This document shows, in pieces, positions 8,301 to 15,854 of a DNA stretch of 64,000 nt. A program made the position numbers and the translations under genes. Location of the stretch: assembly GCA_036274895.1 (NCBI GenBank), contig DASUEU010000039.1, positions 186,001 to 250,000 on the forward strand. The letters are read 5' to 3'. The first letter of the stretch is position 1, and each line of letters opens with the position of its first letter. The notes beneath the pieces were generated by a model. It saw only the letters and a list, made by a program, of their open reading frames with translations, searched no databases and was not told the DNA's origin. This DNA comes from CALMKX01 sp036274895 (GTDB lineage: Bacteria; Acidobacteriota; Thermoanaerobaculia; Multivoradales; SZUA-115).

Positions 8301-8773
8301 GCTCCACCTCCACGGCGGGCCAGCTCGGCCGCGCGGTGCACTGCGGCGCGGATCCTCGGGTAGGTGCCGCAGCGGCAGAGGTTGCCGCTCAGGCCGGCGT
8401 CGATGTCCGCGTCCGTCGGCTGGGGATGGGTGGCGATGAGGTTCGCCGCGGCCATGCACTGGCCGGGCTGGCACCAGCCACACTGCACCACGTCGAGGTC
8501 GATCCACGCCTGCTGGACGGCGCGACCGATCGCCGAGCCGTCCAGACCCTCGATGGTGGTGATGCGCTTGCCGCCTATCGAGCCCACCGGCCGTGCGCAG
8601 GCGCGCACCAGCTCGCCGTCCAGGTGGACGCTGCAGGCGCCACACAGGGCCATGCCGCAACCGAACTTGGTGCCGGTCATGCCGAGCGTCTCCCGCAGCA
8701 CCCAGAGCAGGGGGGTGTCGGGGTCGACGTCGACGGAGTGGGGCCGATCGTTGATGGTGAGCTGGATCTTCAT
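8297..8773 (-). CDS. 2Fe-2S subunit, isoquinoline 1-oxidoreductase (IorA) type
   Basis: A 158-residue small subunit with both clusters of the molybdenum hydroxylase family. The plant-type ferredoxin site is C39, C44, C47 and C59, and the second, helical site is C98, C101, C133 and C135 (QCGWCQPGQ and NLCRCGTY). It passes electrons from the molybdenum centre to the cytochrome encoded upstream. It has no signal of its own and should be exported by hitch-hiking on the Tat signal of the large subunit. Four-base ATGA overlaps join it to both neighbours. Confidence 0.92.
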   Translation of the reverse strand: MKIQLTINDRPHSVDVDPDTPLLWVLRETLGMTGTKFGCGMALCGACSVHLDGELVRACARPVGSIGGKRITTIEGLDGSAIGRAVQQAWIDLDVVQCGWCQPGQCMAAANLIATHPQPTDADIDAGLSGNLCRCGTYPRIRAAVHRAAELARRGGGA

Positions 8774-9357
8774 GGCTGGCCTCCGTACGCACCGGTGTCG
8801 ATCCACTCCCGCAGGAGGCGCACCAGCTCCTGCCGCGAGATGGGCGGCGGCTGGCGGTCCCCCCCGGGTTGCCAGGCCCAACCCACGAGCGGATCCTCGG
8901 CGAAGTGGCGCAAGGTGTCCTCCAGGCTGCGATTGCCGTTCTTGGCGCGGTCCTTCAGGGCCTCCGCGAGCTGATGGTCGTCCAGCCCCTCCCAGCCCAT
9001 CGAAAGGGGGGCGAGGGCCCAGTGCGGGGCACCCGGGACGCCCGAGTCCTGGTTGGCGTCGGTGTGGCAGGAGGCGCAGCGCATCGCCGTCACCCCGTGG
9101 TTGTCAGCCCCGCGGCGGACGTTCATGTCGTGAGGCCGCAGCTCAGTGCCCTGGCGGGGGAAGTCGGTGACGGTGTGACAGGCGATGCAGCGCGGGTGGC
9201 GCAACACCTGGGCGATCTCGGCGAACGCGGCGCGGGAGCGGGCGGGGTCCCCGCCAGCCGGCGGGACGGATTCCTTCGGGACGGCGAGCGCGGTCGCAGC
9301 GAGCGCGATGCCCAACGTCGCGGCGAGCGGGCTACCTCCCCAGTCGGAAAGCCTCAT
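8770..9357 (-). CDS. periplasmic cytochrome c with two haem motifs
   Basis: A 195-residue protein with an N-terminal hydrophobic export segment (about 10-25) and two haem c sites, CIACH at 57-61 and CASCH at 94-98. The rest is rich in histidine and tryptophan. It is the first gene of the operon and the likely electron acceptor of the molybdenum hydroxylase. A strong Shine-Dalgarno (GGAAGGAGG) precedes the ATG at 9357, which settles the start. The gene overlaps the next by four bases. Confidence 0.82.
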   Translation of the reverse strand: MRLSDWGGSPLAATLGIALAATALAVPKESVPPAGGDPARSRAAFAEIAQVLRHPRCIACHTVTDFPRQGTELRPHDMNVRRGADNHGVTAMRCASCHTDANQDSGVPGAPHWALAPLSMGWEGLDDHQLAEALKDRAKNGNRSLEDTLRHFAEDPLVGWAWQPGGDRQPPPISRQELVRLLREWIDTGAYGGQP

Positions 9358-9458
9358 GGCAAGACCTCCTTCCGTACTTCGGGCGAGAGCTATAGCCACA
9401 ATAGCACCAGGTTCAGAGCCTCGGGAATGGATGAGCGTTCTGCTTCTAGAATGGTGCC

Positions 9459-9971
9459 ATGAAGACCGCACTCGCCCTGACCCTGTTCCTCTTCGCCCCT
9501 TCCCTTTCCGCCGACCAGGCCGCGCCGGCTGCGCCCACCGTCGCGATGGCCAACGCCAGCCAGCCCCAGCCCTGGCTGGAAGCCGCCGGCCAACCCACCC
9601 CCGAGCAGCTCGCCGAGGTGGCCAAGGCCGGCTACAAGACGGTCATCGACCTGCGCCTGCCGAGCGAGGAGCGGGGCTTCGACGAGCCGGCCAAGGTCGC
9701 CGAGCTGGGCATGGCCTACGTCAACATCCCGATCACCTCCGACACCCTCGACGCCGCGGCCCTCGCCCGCTTCCGCGAGGAGCTGGCCAAGGCCGAAAAG
9801 CCGGTGCTGCTGCACTGCGCCGCCGCGAACCGCGTGGGCGCCTTGTACTACGGCTACCTGCGCCTCGACCTCGGCCTCCCCGCCGAGGCGGCCCTGGCCC
9901 AGGCCCGAGCCGCCGGGTTGAAGAACGAGGCATTGGCCACCAAGGTGGAGGGGCTGCTGCCCAAGCCGTGA
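9459..9971 (+). CDS. exported DUF442/DSP-like phosphatase
   Basis: A 170-residue protein with a signal peptide (first 18 residues, ending LSA). Its domain matches the beta-lactamase-hydrolase-like (DUF442) branch of cysteine-dependent phosphatases. It has YKTVIDLRLPSEERGF near 59-74 and the P-loop HCAAANRVG with nucleophile C120 and R125. Export of such a domain is known in this family. The substrate is unknown. It is divergent from the cytochrome operon and is followed 44 bases on by a cupin gene in the same direction. Confidence 0.75.
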   Translation: MKTALALTLFLFAPSLSADQAAPAAPTVAMANASQPQPWLEAAGQPTPEQLAEVAKAGYKTVIDLRLPSEERGFDEPAKVAELGMAYVNIPITSDTLDAAALARFREELAKAEKPVLLHCAAANRVGALYYGYLRLDLGLPAEAALAQARAAGLKNEALATKVEGLLPKP

Positions 9972-10015
9972 GGGGGACGGCGGAGCTGGAGCTACCCCGC
10001 CGCTATACTCCCGCC

Positions 10016-10387
10016 ATGCCGCCCACGATCGAGAAGGTCAGTCTCGCCGCCAAGTTCGGCCTGTTCACGGACCACTGGAGCCCCAAGGTGGTTGCGGACG
10101 TGGGGGAGAGCCAGGTCAAGCTGGCCAAGGTGCAGGGGGAGTTCGTCTGGCACCAGCACGAGCACGAGGACGAGCTCTTCTGGGTGGTCCAAGGAGAGCT
10201 GACCATCGAGTTGCGTGACGGCGCCGTGACCCTCGGCCCGGGCGAGCTGGTGGTCATCCCCAAAGGCGTCGAGCACCGGCCGGTCGCCCGGGAGGAGGTC
10301 CACCTGGTGCTGATCGAGCCCCGCTCCACCTTCCATACCGGCAACGTGATCGACGAGCGCACGGTCTTCGAGCCGGAGCGGATCTGA
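10016..10387 (+). CDS. small cupin-domain protein
   Basis: A single-domain cupin of 123 residues. The metal-binding motif 1 is WHQHEHEDELFW (H46, H48, E53) and motif 2 is PGELVVIPKGVEHRP with H87, so all ligands are present. Proteins of this size and kind bind Fe, Mn or Zn and may be small dioxygenases, isomerases or sensors. The function is not predictable from sequence. It ends five bases before the MgtE-like gene, so the two are probably co-transcribed. Confidence 0.8.
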   Translation: MPPTIEKVSLAAKFGLFTDHWSPKVVADVGESQVKLAKVQGEFVWHQHEHEDELFWVVQGELTIELRDGAVTLGPGELVVIPKGVEHRPVAREEVHLVLIEPRSTFHTGNVIDERTVFEPERI

Positions 10388-10392
10388 GCCCC

Positions 10393-11379
10393 ATGCCGGG
10401 TGAGACCCCTCCGGCCTCGGCCGCCGGCCGCGCCGAGACGGCCTTCGAGCACGCCAGCCTGCAAGTCCCCGTCGTCGCCCCCTCCTCGTCGGCCGGAGAG
10501 CTGCGCGCCTGGCTCGCGGGGCGCAGCTTCGAGTGCGTCTCCCACCTCGCGGTGTGCGAGCACGAGCGCTTCGTCGGCCTGCTGCGCATCGAGGACCTGC
10601 TGGCCGCTCCCGAGAGCGCGACGGCCCGTGAGCTGATGGACGCCGATCCGCCGGTGGTGGCCCCGGGGCTGGATCAGGAGGTCGTCGCCTGGAAGGCCGT
10701 GCGCCACCGGGAGAGCGCTCTCGCGGTGGTCGACGGCGAGGGGCGCTTCCACGGCCTGATCCCGCCCCATCGCCTGCTCGAGGTGCTGCTCTCCGAGCAT
10801 GAAGAGGACCTCACCCGGCTGGGCGGGTTCCTCAAGAGCACCGAGGAGGCCCGCGCCACCAGCGAGGAACCGGTGCCCCGGCGCTTCCGCCACCGTCTAC
10901 CCTGGCTGCTGGTGGGGCTCGCCGGCGCCCTGGTGGCCGCGGATCTCGTGGGCTCCTTCGAGAGCCAGCTGGCGGACCAGGTGATGCTGGCCTTCTTCAT
11001 CCCCGGCATCGTCTACCTGGCCGATGCCGTTGGCACACAGACCGAGACGGTGGTGGTACGGGGGCTCTCGGTCGGAGTGAGCGTGCGGCGAATGCTGCGC
11101 CGTGAGCTGCTCGCCGGCCTCGCCATCGGCCTGGCCCTGGCCGCGGCGGCCTTCCCTTTGCTGCTCTGGCGCTGGGGCGAGACGGACCTGGCCTTGGGCG
11201 TCTCCCTCGCCCTCTTCGCCGCCTGCTCCACCGCCACCATCGCGGCCATGGCCCTCCCCGCCCTGCTCGACGCCCTCCACCTCGACCCCGCCTTCGGCGC
11301 CGGCCCCCTCGCCACGGTGATCCAGGACCTGCTGTCGATCCTGATCTACTTCGCGATCGTGACGGCGGTGGTCAGGTAG
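10393..11379 (+). CDS. MgtE-like divalent cation transporter lacking the N domain
   Basis: A 328-residue protein. Paired CBS domains fill about 25-140 and the MgtE membrane domain about 165-328, with roughly five helices. The signatures FFIPGIVYLADAVGTQTE and FGAGPLATVIQDLLSILIYF match MgtE pore and C-terminal helices. Classical MgtE is about 450 residues because a superhelical N domain precedes the CBS pair. That domain, which helps close the channel at high Mg, is missing here. The last eight bases overlap the end of the convergent cyclase gene. Confidence 0.82.
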   Translation: MPGETPPASAAGRAETAFEHASLQVPVVAPSSSAGELRAWLAGRSFECVSHLAVCEHERFVGLLRIEDLLAAPESATARELMDADPPVVAPGLDQEVVAWKAVRHRESALAVVDGEGRFHGLIPPHRLLEVLLSEHEEDLTRLGGFLKSTEEARATSEEPVPRRFRHRLPWLLVGLAGALVAADLVGSFESQLADQVMLAFFIPGIVYLADAVGTQTETVVVRGLSVGVSVRRMLRRELLAGLAIGLALAAAAFPLLLWRWGETDLALGVSLALFAACSTATIAAMALPALLDALHLDPAFGAGPLATVIQDLLSILIYFAIVTAVVR

Positions 11380-12199
11380 GAGGCACCAACCCCACCACCC
11401 GCACCGGCCCTCCCGAGCCGCCGGCGATCTTGATCGGCAGGGCGATGACCCAGGCGCCGGTTGAGGGGAGCTGGCCCAGGTTGGCGACGTTCTCGAGGCC
11501 CGGGACGTTGGCGGCGGCGGCTACCCGGTGGACGAGGAAGTCCTTCGACGGGCCGTGGTCGATCGACGGGGTGTCCACGCCCAGCACCGCCACCTTGCGC
11601 TCCGCCACCAGATAGCGGGCTGCTTCCTCGCCGTAGGAGGGGAAGTGGAGGTTGGAGGCGTCGTTGGGGGTGTCGTCACCGAAATAGCGCTTGCGGTCCG
11701 GGTAGCGCGCGCCCCAGCCGGTGTGGAGCATGACGATCGCGCCAGCGGGGACGGCGCCGTGCTGGGCTTCCCAGGCCGTCACGTCCTCGCGCTTCAGCCG
11801 GTAGTCCGGATCCGCCGCGGCCTGGGCGGCCACGTCGATCACCACCGCGCGGGCGATCAGCTGCTCGAGCGGCACCTGGTCCGCCGTGCGCTGGCCCTCG
11901 GCGAAGTGGATCGGCGCATCGAGGTGGGTGCCGCCGTGCTCCGGCGCACTGAAGGAGTTCGAGGCATAGAAGAAGCCCCCGGGAGTGGGGCCGTAGGCGA
12001 GCTGGTGGATCTCGAATCCCGAGGGCGACGTGGGCCAGTAGAGGGTCTTGTCGTCAAAAGCGTAGGTGAGGTCGACCAGGCGGTAGGCGGAGAGGTCGGG
12101 CGGTGGCGCGGGACCTCGGTGACTACCGGGCTCCGGCCGACAACCCGTCAACGCCACGGTCAATACCACTCCGAAGCAGAGCCAGAATCCGACTCTCAC
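11372..12199 (-). CDS. lipoprotein cyclase-family hydrolase
   Basis: A 275-residue member of the cyclase/kynurenine formamidase superfamily. The metal motif HGGTHLDAPIH carries H88, H92, D94 and H98, and a second conserved stretch is GVDTPSIDHGPS. The N-terminus is a lipoprotein signal with lipobox LTGC (C20), so it is probably anchored on the outside of a membrane, unlike cytoplasmic KynB. A GTG at 12199 preceded by GGAGG is the best start; the frame upstream is not signal-like. It hydrolyses an amide or ester; the substrate is unknown. Confidence 0.8.
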   Translation of the reverse strand: MRVGFWLCFGVVLTVALTGCRPEPGSHRGPAPPPDLSAYRLVDLTYAFDDKTLYWPTSPSGFEIHQLAYGPTPGGFFYASNSFSAPEHGGTHLDAPIHFAEGQRTADQVPLEQLIARAVVIDVAAQAAADPDYRLKREDVTAWEAQHGAVPAGAIVMLHTGWGARYPDRKRYFGDDTPNDASNLHFPSYGEEAARYLVAERKVAVLGVDTPSIDHGPSKDFLVHRVAAAANVPGLENVANLGQLPSTGAWVIALPIKIAGGSGGPVRVVGLVPPT

Positions 12200-12291
12200 G
12201 GCCGACCTCCTTGATTGCGATCGCTGGACTCGCTGGTCCGGTCGCTGCTCACGCACTGGTGACACCAACAGGATCCCGGACCTTCACATCC

Positions 12292-12320
12292 GTAGGGGCG
12301 CACGGCCGTGCGCCCTCCGG
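12292..12320 (+). repeat. GTAGGGGC-family REP, copy downstream of the RAYT gene
   Basis: A 29-bp element beginning GTAGGGGCGCACGGCC, palindromic in its core. It is the exact inverse of 12601-12629 inside the RAYT gene and lies 24 bases past that gene's 3' end. Confidence 0.85.
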
Positions 12321-12344
12321 GTCGTGCTCCGGCTTCTCTCGACT

Positions 12345-12944
12345 TTACCTTCCCGGCCTCTCCGGATCGAGATGCCACTTCAGAGGATTCTCCGCGATGT
12401 ACTCGCGGACCCGATGTAACTCCTCGTCGTGCCGGATCACTCGTTCAAAATAGTTGCGTTGCCAGAACGGAACACCGCGAGAGTCTCGCAGTACATTGAC
12501 TCGAAGCGTCGTAGCGGACTTGAATCCTGCGACAAACGAGCCGAGCGACCTCGGCGGGCGCTGAAACGGCACGCTCCGGGCGTCGGGCGTGGCTGAGACA
12601 CCGGAGGGCGCACGGCCGTGCGCCCCTACGATCTCGGTGAGCCAGACGATGCCGTGAAGGTGGTTGGGCATGATGACGAAGGCATCCAGCTCGAGCTCGC
12701 TGCGAAGCGCTCCAGAACGACGCCACTCCTCCTCGACCAGTGTCCCAATCTCCGTCAACCTCACCCCACTCTCCACGACGTCGCCGAGCAGGCACTCTCG
12801 TCCGGCGGTGCAGAGGGTCAGAAAGTAGGCGCCGCCGCCGCGATAGTCCCAGGACGGGAGCCGCAGAGACCGCCGATGGCCTGGCGACACCAGGCTGGAT
12901 GGGTCAGGTCTCCGGGCTGGATTGGGAGCTGCCTTCTCAGTCAT
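12345..12944 (-). CDS. REP-associated tyrosine transposase (RAYT, Y1_Tnp)
   Basis: A 199-residue single-strand transposase of the HUH/Y1 class, thought to move or maintain REP elements. The metal motif MPNHLHG has H95 and H97, the fold marker GGAYFLTLCT is at 37-46, the catalytic tyrosine should be Y165 in RNYFERVIRHDEEL, and the C-terminus is YIAENPLKWHLD. Residues 106-115 (VGAHGRAPSG) are encoded exactly by a 29-bp REP. That tract lies at a surface-loop position after the HUH strand and seems to be an in-frame REP insertion. The gene follows the TonB receptor by nine bases on the same strand. Confidence 0.9.
   Translation of the reverse strand: MTEKAAPNPARRPDPSSLVSPGHRRSLRLPSWDYRGGGAYFLTLCTAGRECLLGDVVESGVRLTEIGTLVEEEWRRSGALRSELELDAFVIMPNHLHGIVWLTEIVGAHGRAPSGVSATPDARSVPFQRPPRSLGSFVAGFKSATTLRVNVLRDSRGVPFWQRNYFERVIRHDEELHRVREYIAENPLKWHLDPERPGR
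12601..12629 (-). repeat. GTAGGGGC-family REP inside the RAYT coding sequence
   Basis: A 29-bp element in the sense orientation of the RAYT gene, identical to the inverse of 12292-12320. It is read in frame as residues 106-115. Confidence 0.85.
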
Positions 12945-12953
12945 CTCTCCCTC

Positions 12954-15761
12954 TCAGAAGCTCAATCTCACACCCACCCTCACCGTCGTCGGGGGCGTTC
13001 TGATCACCGGCTCTTTGTACTCGGGATTCACCGGCGTGGGCGAGCTGTTGTCCGCCTCCTGGAAGCCCCAGCGTTGATCGATCAGGATGGCGCGTTGGGC
13101 GTTCAAGAGGTTGAAGATGTCCAACAAGACGTTGATCTTGACCGGTCCGACCTCCACGGGATAACCGAGGTGGAGGTCGGCCTCGTAGGTCGCCGGCGTG
13201 CGGCCCTCGGCGCCGCGCTCGGAGAGAAAGAACTCATAGCGGCCATAGGCGTCCGAGTAGCCGTAGCGGGTGACCGGCGTACCCGTGCGGTAGTAGGCCG
13301 CGGCCCCGAGCGAGAGCTTCCAGGGGGTCTGATACACGCCCGAGACCTTGAGTTGATGCCGGCGATCGTTCGACAGCGGTCCGGTGTTGGTGATGCGGGT
13401 CAGGTCCTGGCCGTCGGTGAAGAAGTCGAAATAGTCGTAGGCGGCGGTGATGTTGGGGTCTGCGCCGACGTTGGTAAACGGTGCGTAGAGCCCGTCGAAG
13501 TTGCCTTCGAGCTTGGAGTAGACGTAGGAGGCCAGGGCCTGCCAGCCGTTCGAGAAGCGCTTGGTGGCGGTGACCTCCACCCCCGTGTACTCGCGCTTCG
13601 GCTTCGGCGCCGGCAAGGTGCGGGAGTAGTCCAGCGTGAACACCCTCTGCATGATGCCCTCTCCCGGGTTGCCGATGCAGTAGGTGCCGTCATCGGCGCA
13701 GAGGAAATCCTCGATCACTTGGCCGTACTCGCGATAGATCCCCTTGACCCCCACCGCCACGTCCGGCAGCACCTGGCGCTCGTAGCCGAGCAGGTACTCG
13801 GTGATGTATTGGTTTTCGAGGTCCGGGTCAGAGGGCTCGGTGAAGCCGCCGAGGATGGCCGACTCGGTGCCGAAGTCCGCCTCCGCCTGGGCGTCGGGGA
13901 CGTTGCTCGTGGGGCTGTAGTTGATGATGCGGGGCTGGCGCTCGTAGGAGAAGGAGCGGATCACCAGGTCCATGGGCAGCTGCTCGTAGAAACGGCCCCA
14001 GGAGCCATAGACCCGCGAGCGGCCGTCGCTGCCCGGATCCCAGATGAAGCCGAAGCGCGGGGCGTAGTCGTCTTTGAGATCGATCTGCTTGGCCCCCGAG
14101 GCGTCGAAGATCTCCTGGCGATCCCAGCGCACGCCGAAGGACAGGGTCAGGTTGCCGAGCAGGGTCCAGCGGTCTTGCAGGTAGACCGTAGTGTTCTCGT
14201 GAGAGGGCGACGCCATCAGCTGCGAGATCGGCGCGTTGGCCACGGTGGCGTCCGGCGTCGTCCAGTAGAAGTGGCGATAGATCGGTCGCGCGGGATTGAC
14301 CGCGTTGGGAAAGACGTCGACCTGCTGGCCGCCGGACATGCGCCGGATCACGGTGGCATCCTGCTTCTCGTATTCGATGCCGAGCTTCGGCTCGTGCTTG
14401 CCGAGGAAGGCGCCGACCGAGGCGCCGTAGAAGTCCCGCTCGAACTCCTTGGTCTGGATCAAGCCGAAGCCACCGGTCTGGAAGAAGTCCCGCGACACGT
14501 CCCGGAACTGCACCTCGCCGCCGGCCGCCGTGGCCGGCCCCACCGAGTTCTCCTCCTCGTGGCGAGCGACCTGCGCGGAGACCACCCAGTTGCTCGAGAG
14601 GATCCCTTGGTAGCGCAGGGCGAAGTCGCGGCCACCCAGCTCGAGGGTGCCGAGATAGGTGGAGGGCTCACCGTTCAGGCTGTGGCCGGAGTCGACGATG
14701 GCGCCGGAGTCGTCGCGGGGGTCCTGGAAGAACGAGCCGACGACGGAATGGCCCTCGGCGAGGTTGTAGGTCAGCTTGGCGGCGGCCAGGTCGCGTTCGC
14801 TCTCGGTGTCCGAAAGCAGGGTGACGCCGCTCGAGATGACCAGATTCTCCGTGCTGTTCGAAACCTGATCGTAGGCGACGAAGAACCACAGCTTGTCCTT
14901 CAAGAGGTAGCCACCCAGATCGAAGCCATAGTCCTCACGGGTGAGCCCGCTGATCGAGCCGCTAGTGGCGACCGTGGTGTCCGCGTCGCGGCGCAATGAG
15001 TCGTCGTTGTAGTAGCCGAAGACGTCACCGCGGAAGTCGTTGCCACCGCTCTTGGTGATGACGTTGACGATGCCGCCGGTGGACTTGCCGAACTCGGCCT
15101 CGTAGCCGCCGGTCTTGACGTCGATGGCTTCGATGAACTCGAAGTTCAGCTCCTTGCCCTGGAAGCCGTACTCGACGCCGGTGGTGTTGACCCCATCGAT
15201 GAAGTAGACGTTCTCGGCGCCGGTCGAGCCGTAGACGGTGATCGACTCCTGGCTGCGGTTCTCGGGGTGCGCGTCGGAGGAGACGCCCGGGGCGATCTGC
15301 ACCACCGAGGCGTAGTTGCGCCCGGAGGGCAGGGTCTCGATCGAGCGTTGATCGAGGCTCACGCCGGACGCGGCGGTGGTGGTGTCGATCACGGGGGCCT
15401 GGCCGGTGACGGTGATCTCCTCGGCCGTGCTGGGGGCGAGGGTGACGTTCAGGGTGGTTTCGCGGTCGAGCCCGACCGAGATGCCTTCCTGGTGCTGGGT
15501 GCCGAAGCCCTCGAGCGTCACGGTCAGGCTGTAGGTTCCCGGCGGCAGCAGGGTCAGCCGGTAGGTGCCGGTCTCGTCGGTCACCGCCAGCCGGGTGCCC
15601 TGGAGGGAGGGGCTGCGCGCCTCGACGGTGACGCCGGGCAGCACCCCGCCCTGCTCGTCGGTGACGCGGCCGAGGATGCCGCCGGTGGTCTGGGCGAGGA
15701 GGGGCGATGCGAGAGCTGCCAAGACGACCAGGAGAAGTGACAGGAACCGGGCTCGGTGCAC
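12954..15761 (-). CDS. TonB-dependent outer membrane receptor with N-terminal regulatory domain (Oar-like)
   Basis: A 935-residue outer-membrane protein. A signal peptide (about 1-22, ending LLAQ) is followed by a carboxypeptidase-regulatory-like beta domain (about 25-100, GRVTDEQGGVLPGVTVEARS). The plug is at about 110-240 (PSGRNYASVVQIAPGVS, VYFIDGVNTTG, KSTGGIVNVITKSGGND). A long beta barrel follows and ends in aromatic F. This architecture is the Acidobacteria-expanded Oar/CarbopepD family, likely for uptake of polymers or peptides. The GTG start at 15761 has AAGGAGG six bases before it; the open frame upstream of it is not signal-like. Confidence 0.88.
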   Translation of the reverse strand: MHRARFLSLLLVVLAALASPLLAQTTGGILGRVTDEQGGVLPGVTVEARSPSLQGTRLAVTDETGTYRLTLLPPGTYSLTVTLEGFGTQHQEGISVGLDRETTLNVTLAPSTAEEITVTGQAPVIDTTTAASGVSLDQRSIETLPSGRNYASVVQIAPGVSSDAHPENRSQESITVYGSTGAENVYFIDGVNTTGVEYGFQGKELNFEFIEAIDVKTGGYEAEFGKSTGGIVNVITKSGGNDFRGDVFGYYNDDSLRRDADTTVATSGSISGLTREDYGFDLGGYLLKDKLWFFVAYDQVSNSTENLVISSGVTLLSDTESERDLAAAKLTYNLAEGHSVVGSFFQDPRDDSGAIVDSGHSLNGEPSTYLGTLELGGRDFALRYQGILSSNWVVSAQVARHEEENSVGPATAAGGEVQFRDVSRDFFQTGGFGLIQTKEFERDFYGASVGAFLGKHEPKLGIEYEKQDATVIRRMSGGQQVDVFPNAVNPARPIYRHFYWTTPDATVANAPISQLMASPSHENTTVYLQDRWTLLGNLTLSFGVRWDRQEIFDASGAKQIDLKDDYAPRFGFIWDPGSDGRSRVYGSWGRFYEQLPMDLVIRSFSYERQPRIINYSPTSNVPDAQAEADFGTESAILGGFTEPSDPDLENQYITEYLLGYERQVLPDVAVGVKGIYREYGQVIEDFLCADDGTYCIGNPGEGIMQRVFTLDYSRTLPAPKPKREYTGVEVTATKRFSNGWQALASYVYSKLEGNFDGLYAPFTNVGADPNITAAYDYFDFFTDGQDLTRITNTGPLSNDRRHQLKVSGVYQTPWKLSLGAAAYYRTGTPVTRYGYSDAYGRYEFFLSERGAEGRTPATYEADLHLGYPVEVGPVKINVLLDIFNLLNAQRAILIDQRWGFQEADNSSPTPVNPEYKEPVIRTPPTTVRVGVRLSF

Positions 15762-15830
15762 GGCGAACCTCCTTGGGCCCAGGGGCCTTCGACGGTGCTG
15801 CGTGACGGATCTGTGACGGAAGATTACTAC

Positions 15831-15854
15831 GGGCCGGACCCGCGCCGCCCCTAC
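15831..15854 (-). repeat. GTAGGGGC-type element supplying a stop codon
   Basis: On the minus strand this reads GTAGGGGCGGCGCGGG and on. Bases 2-4 (TAG) are the stop codon of the phosphodiesterase gene. It is less symmetrical than the 12292 copy. Confidence 0.5.

Noticed and set aside
6288..8363. A 691-residue open frame on the plus strand
   Set aside because: It lies fully antisense to the molybdopterin subunit gene; its sequence has no domain and arises from GC-rich codon shadowing.
13400..13693. A 97-residue frame inside the TonB receptor gene
   Set aside because: It is a shifted frame of the receptor on the same strand, with a threonine/proline-rich composition and no start signal.
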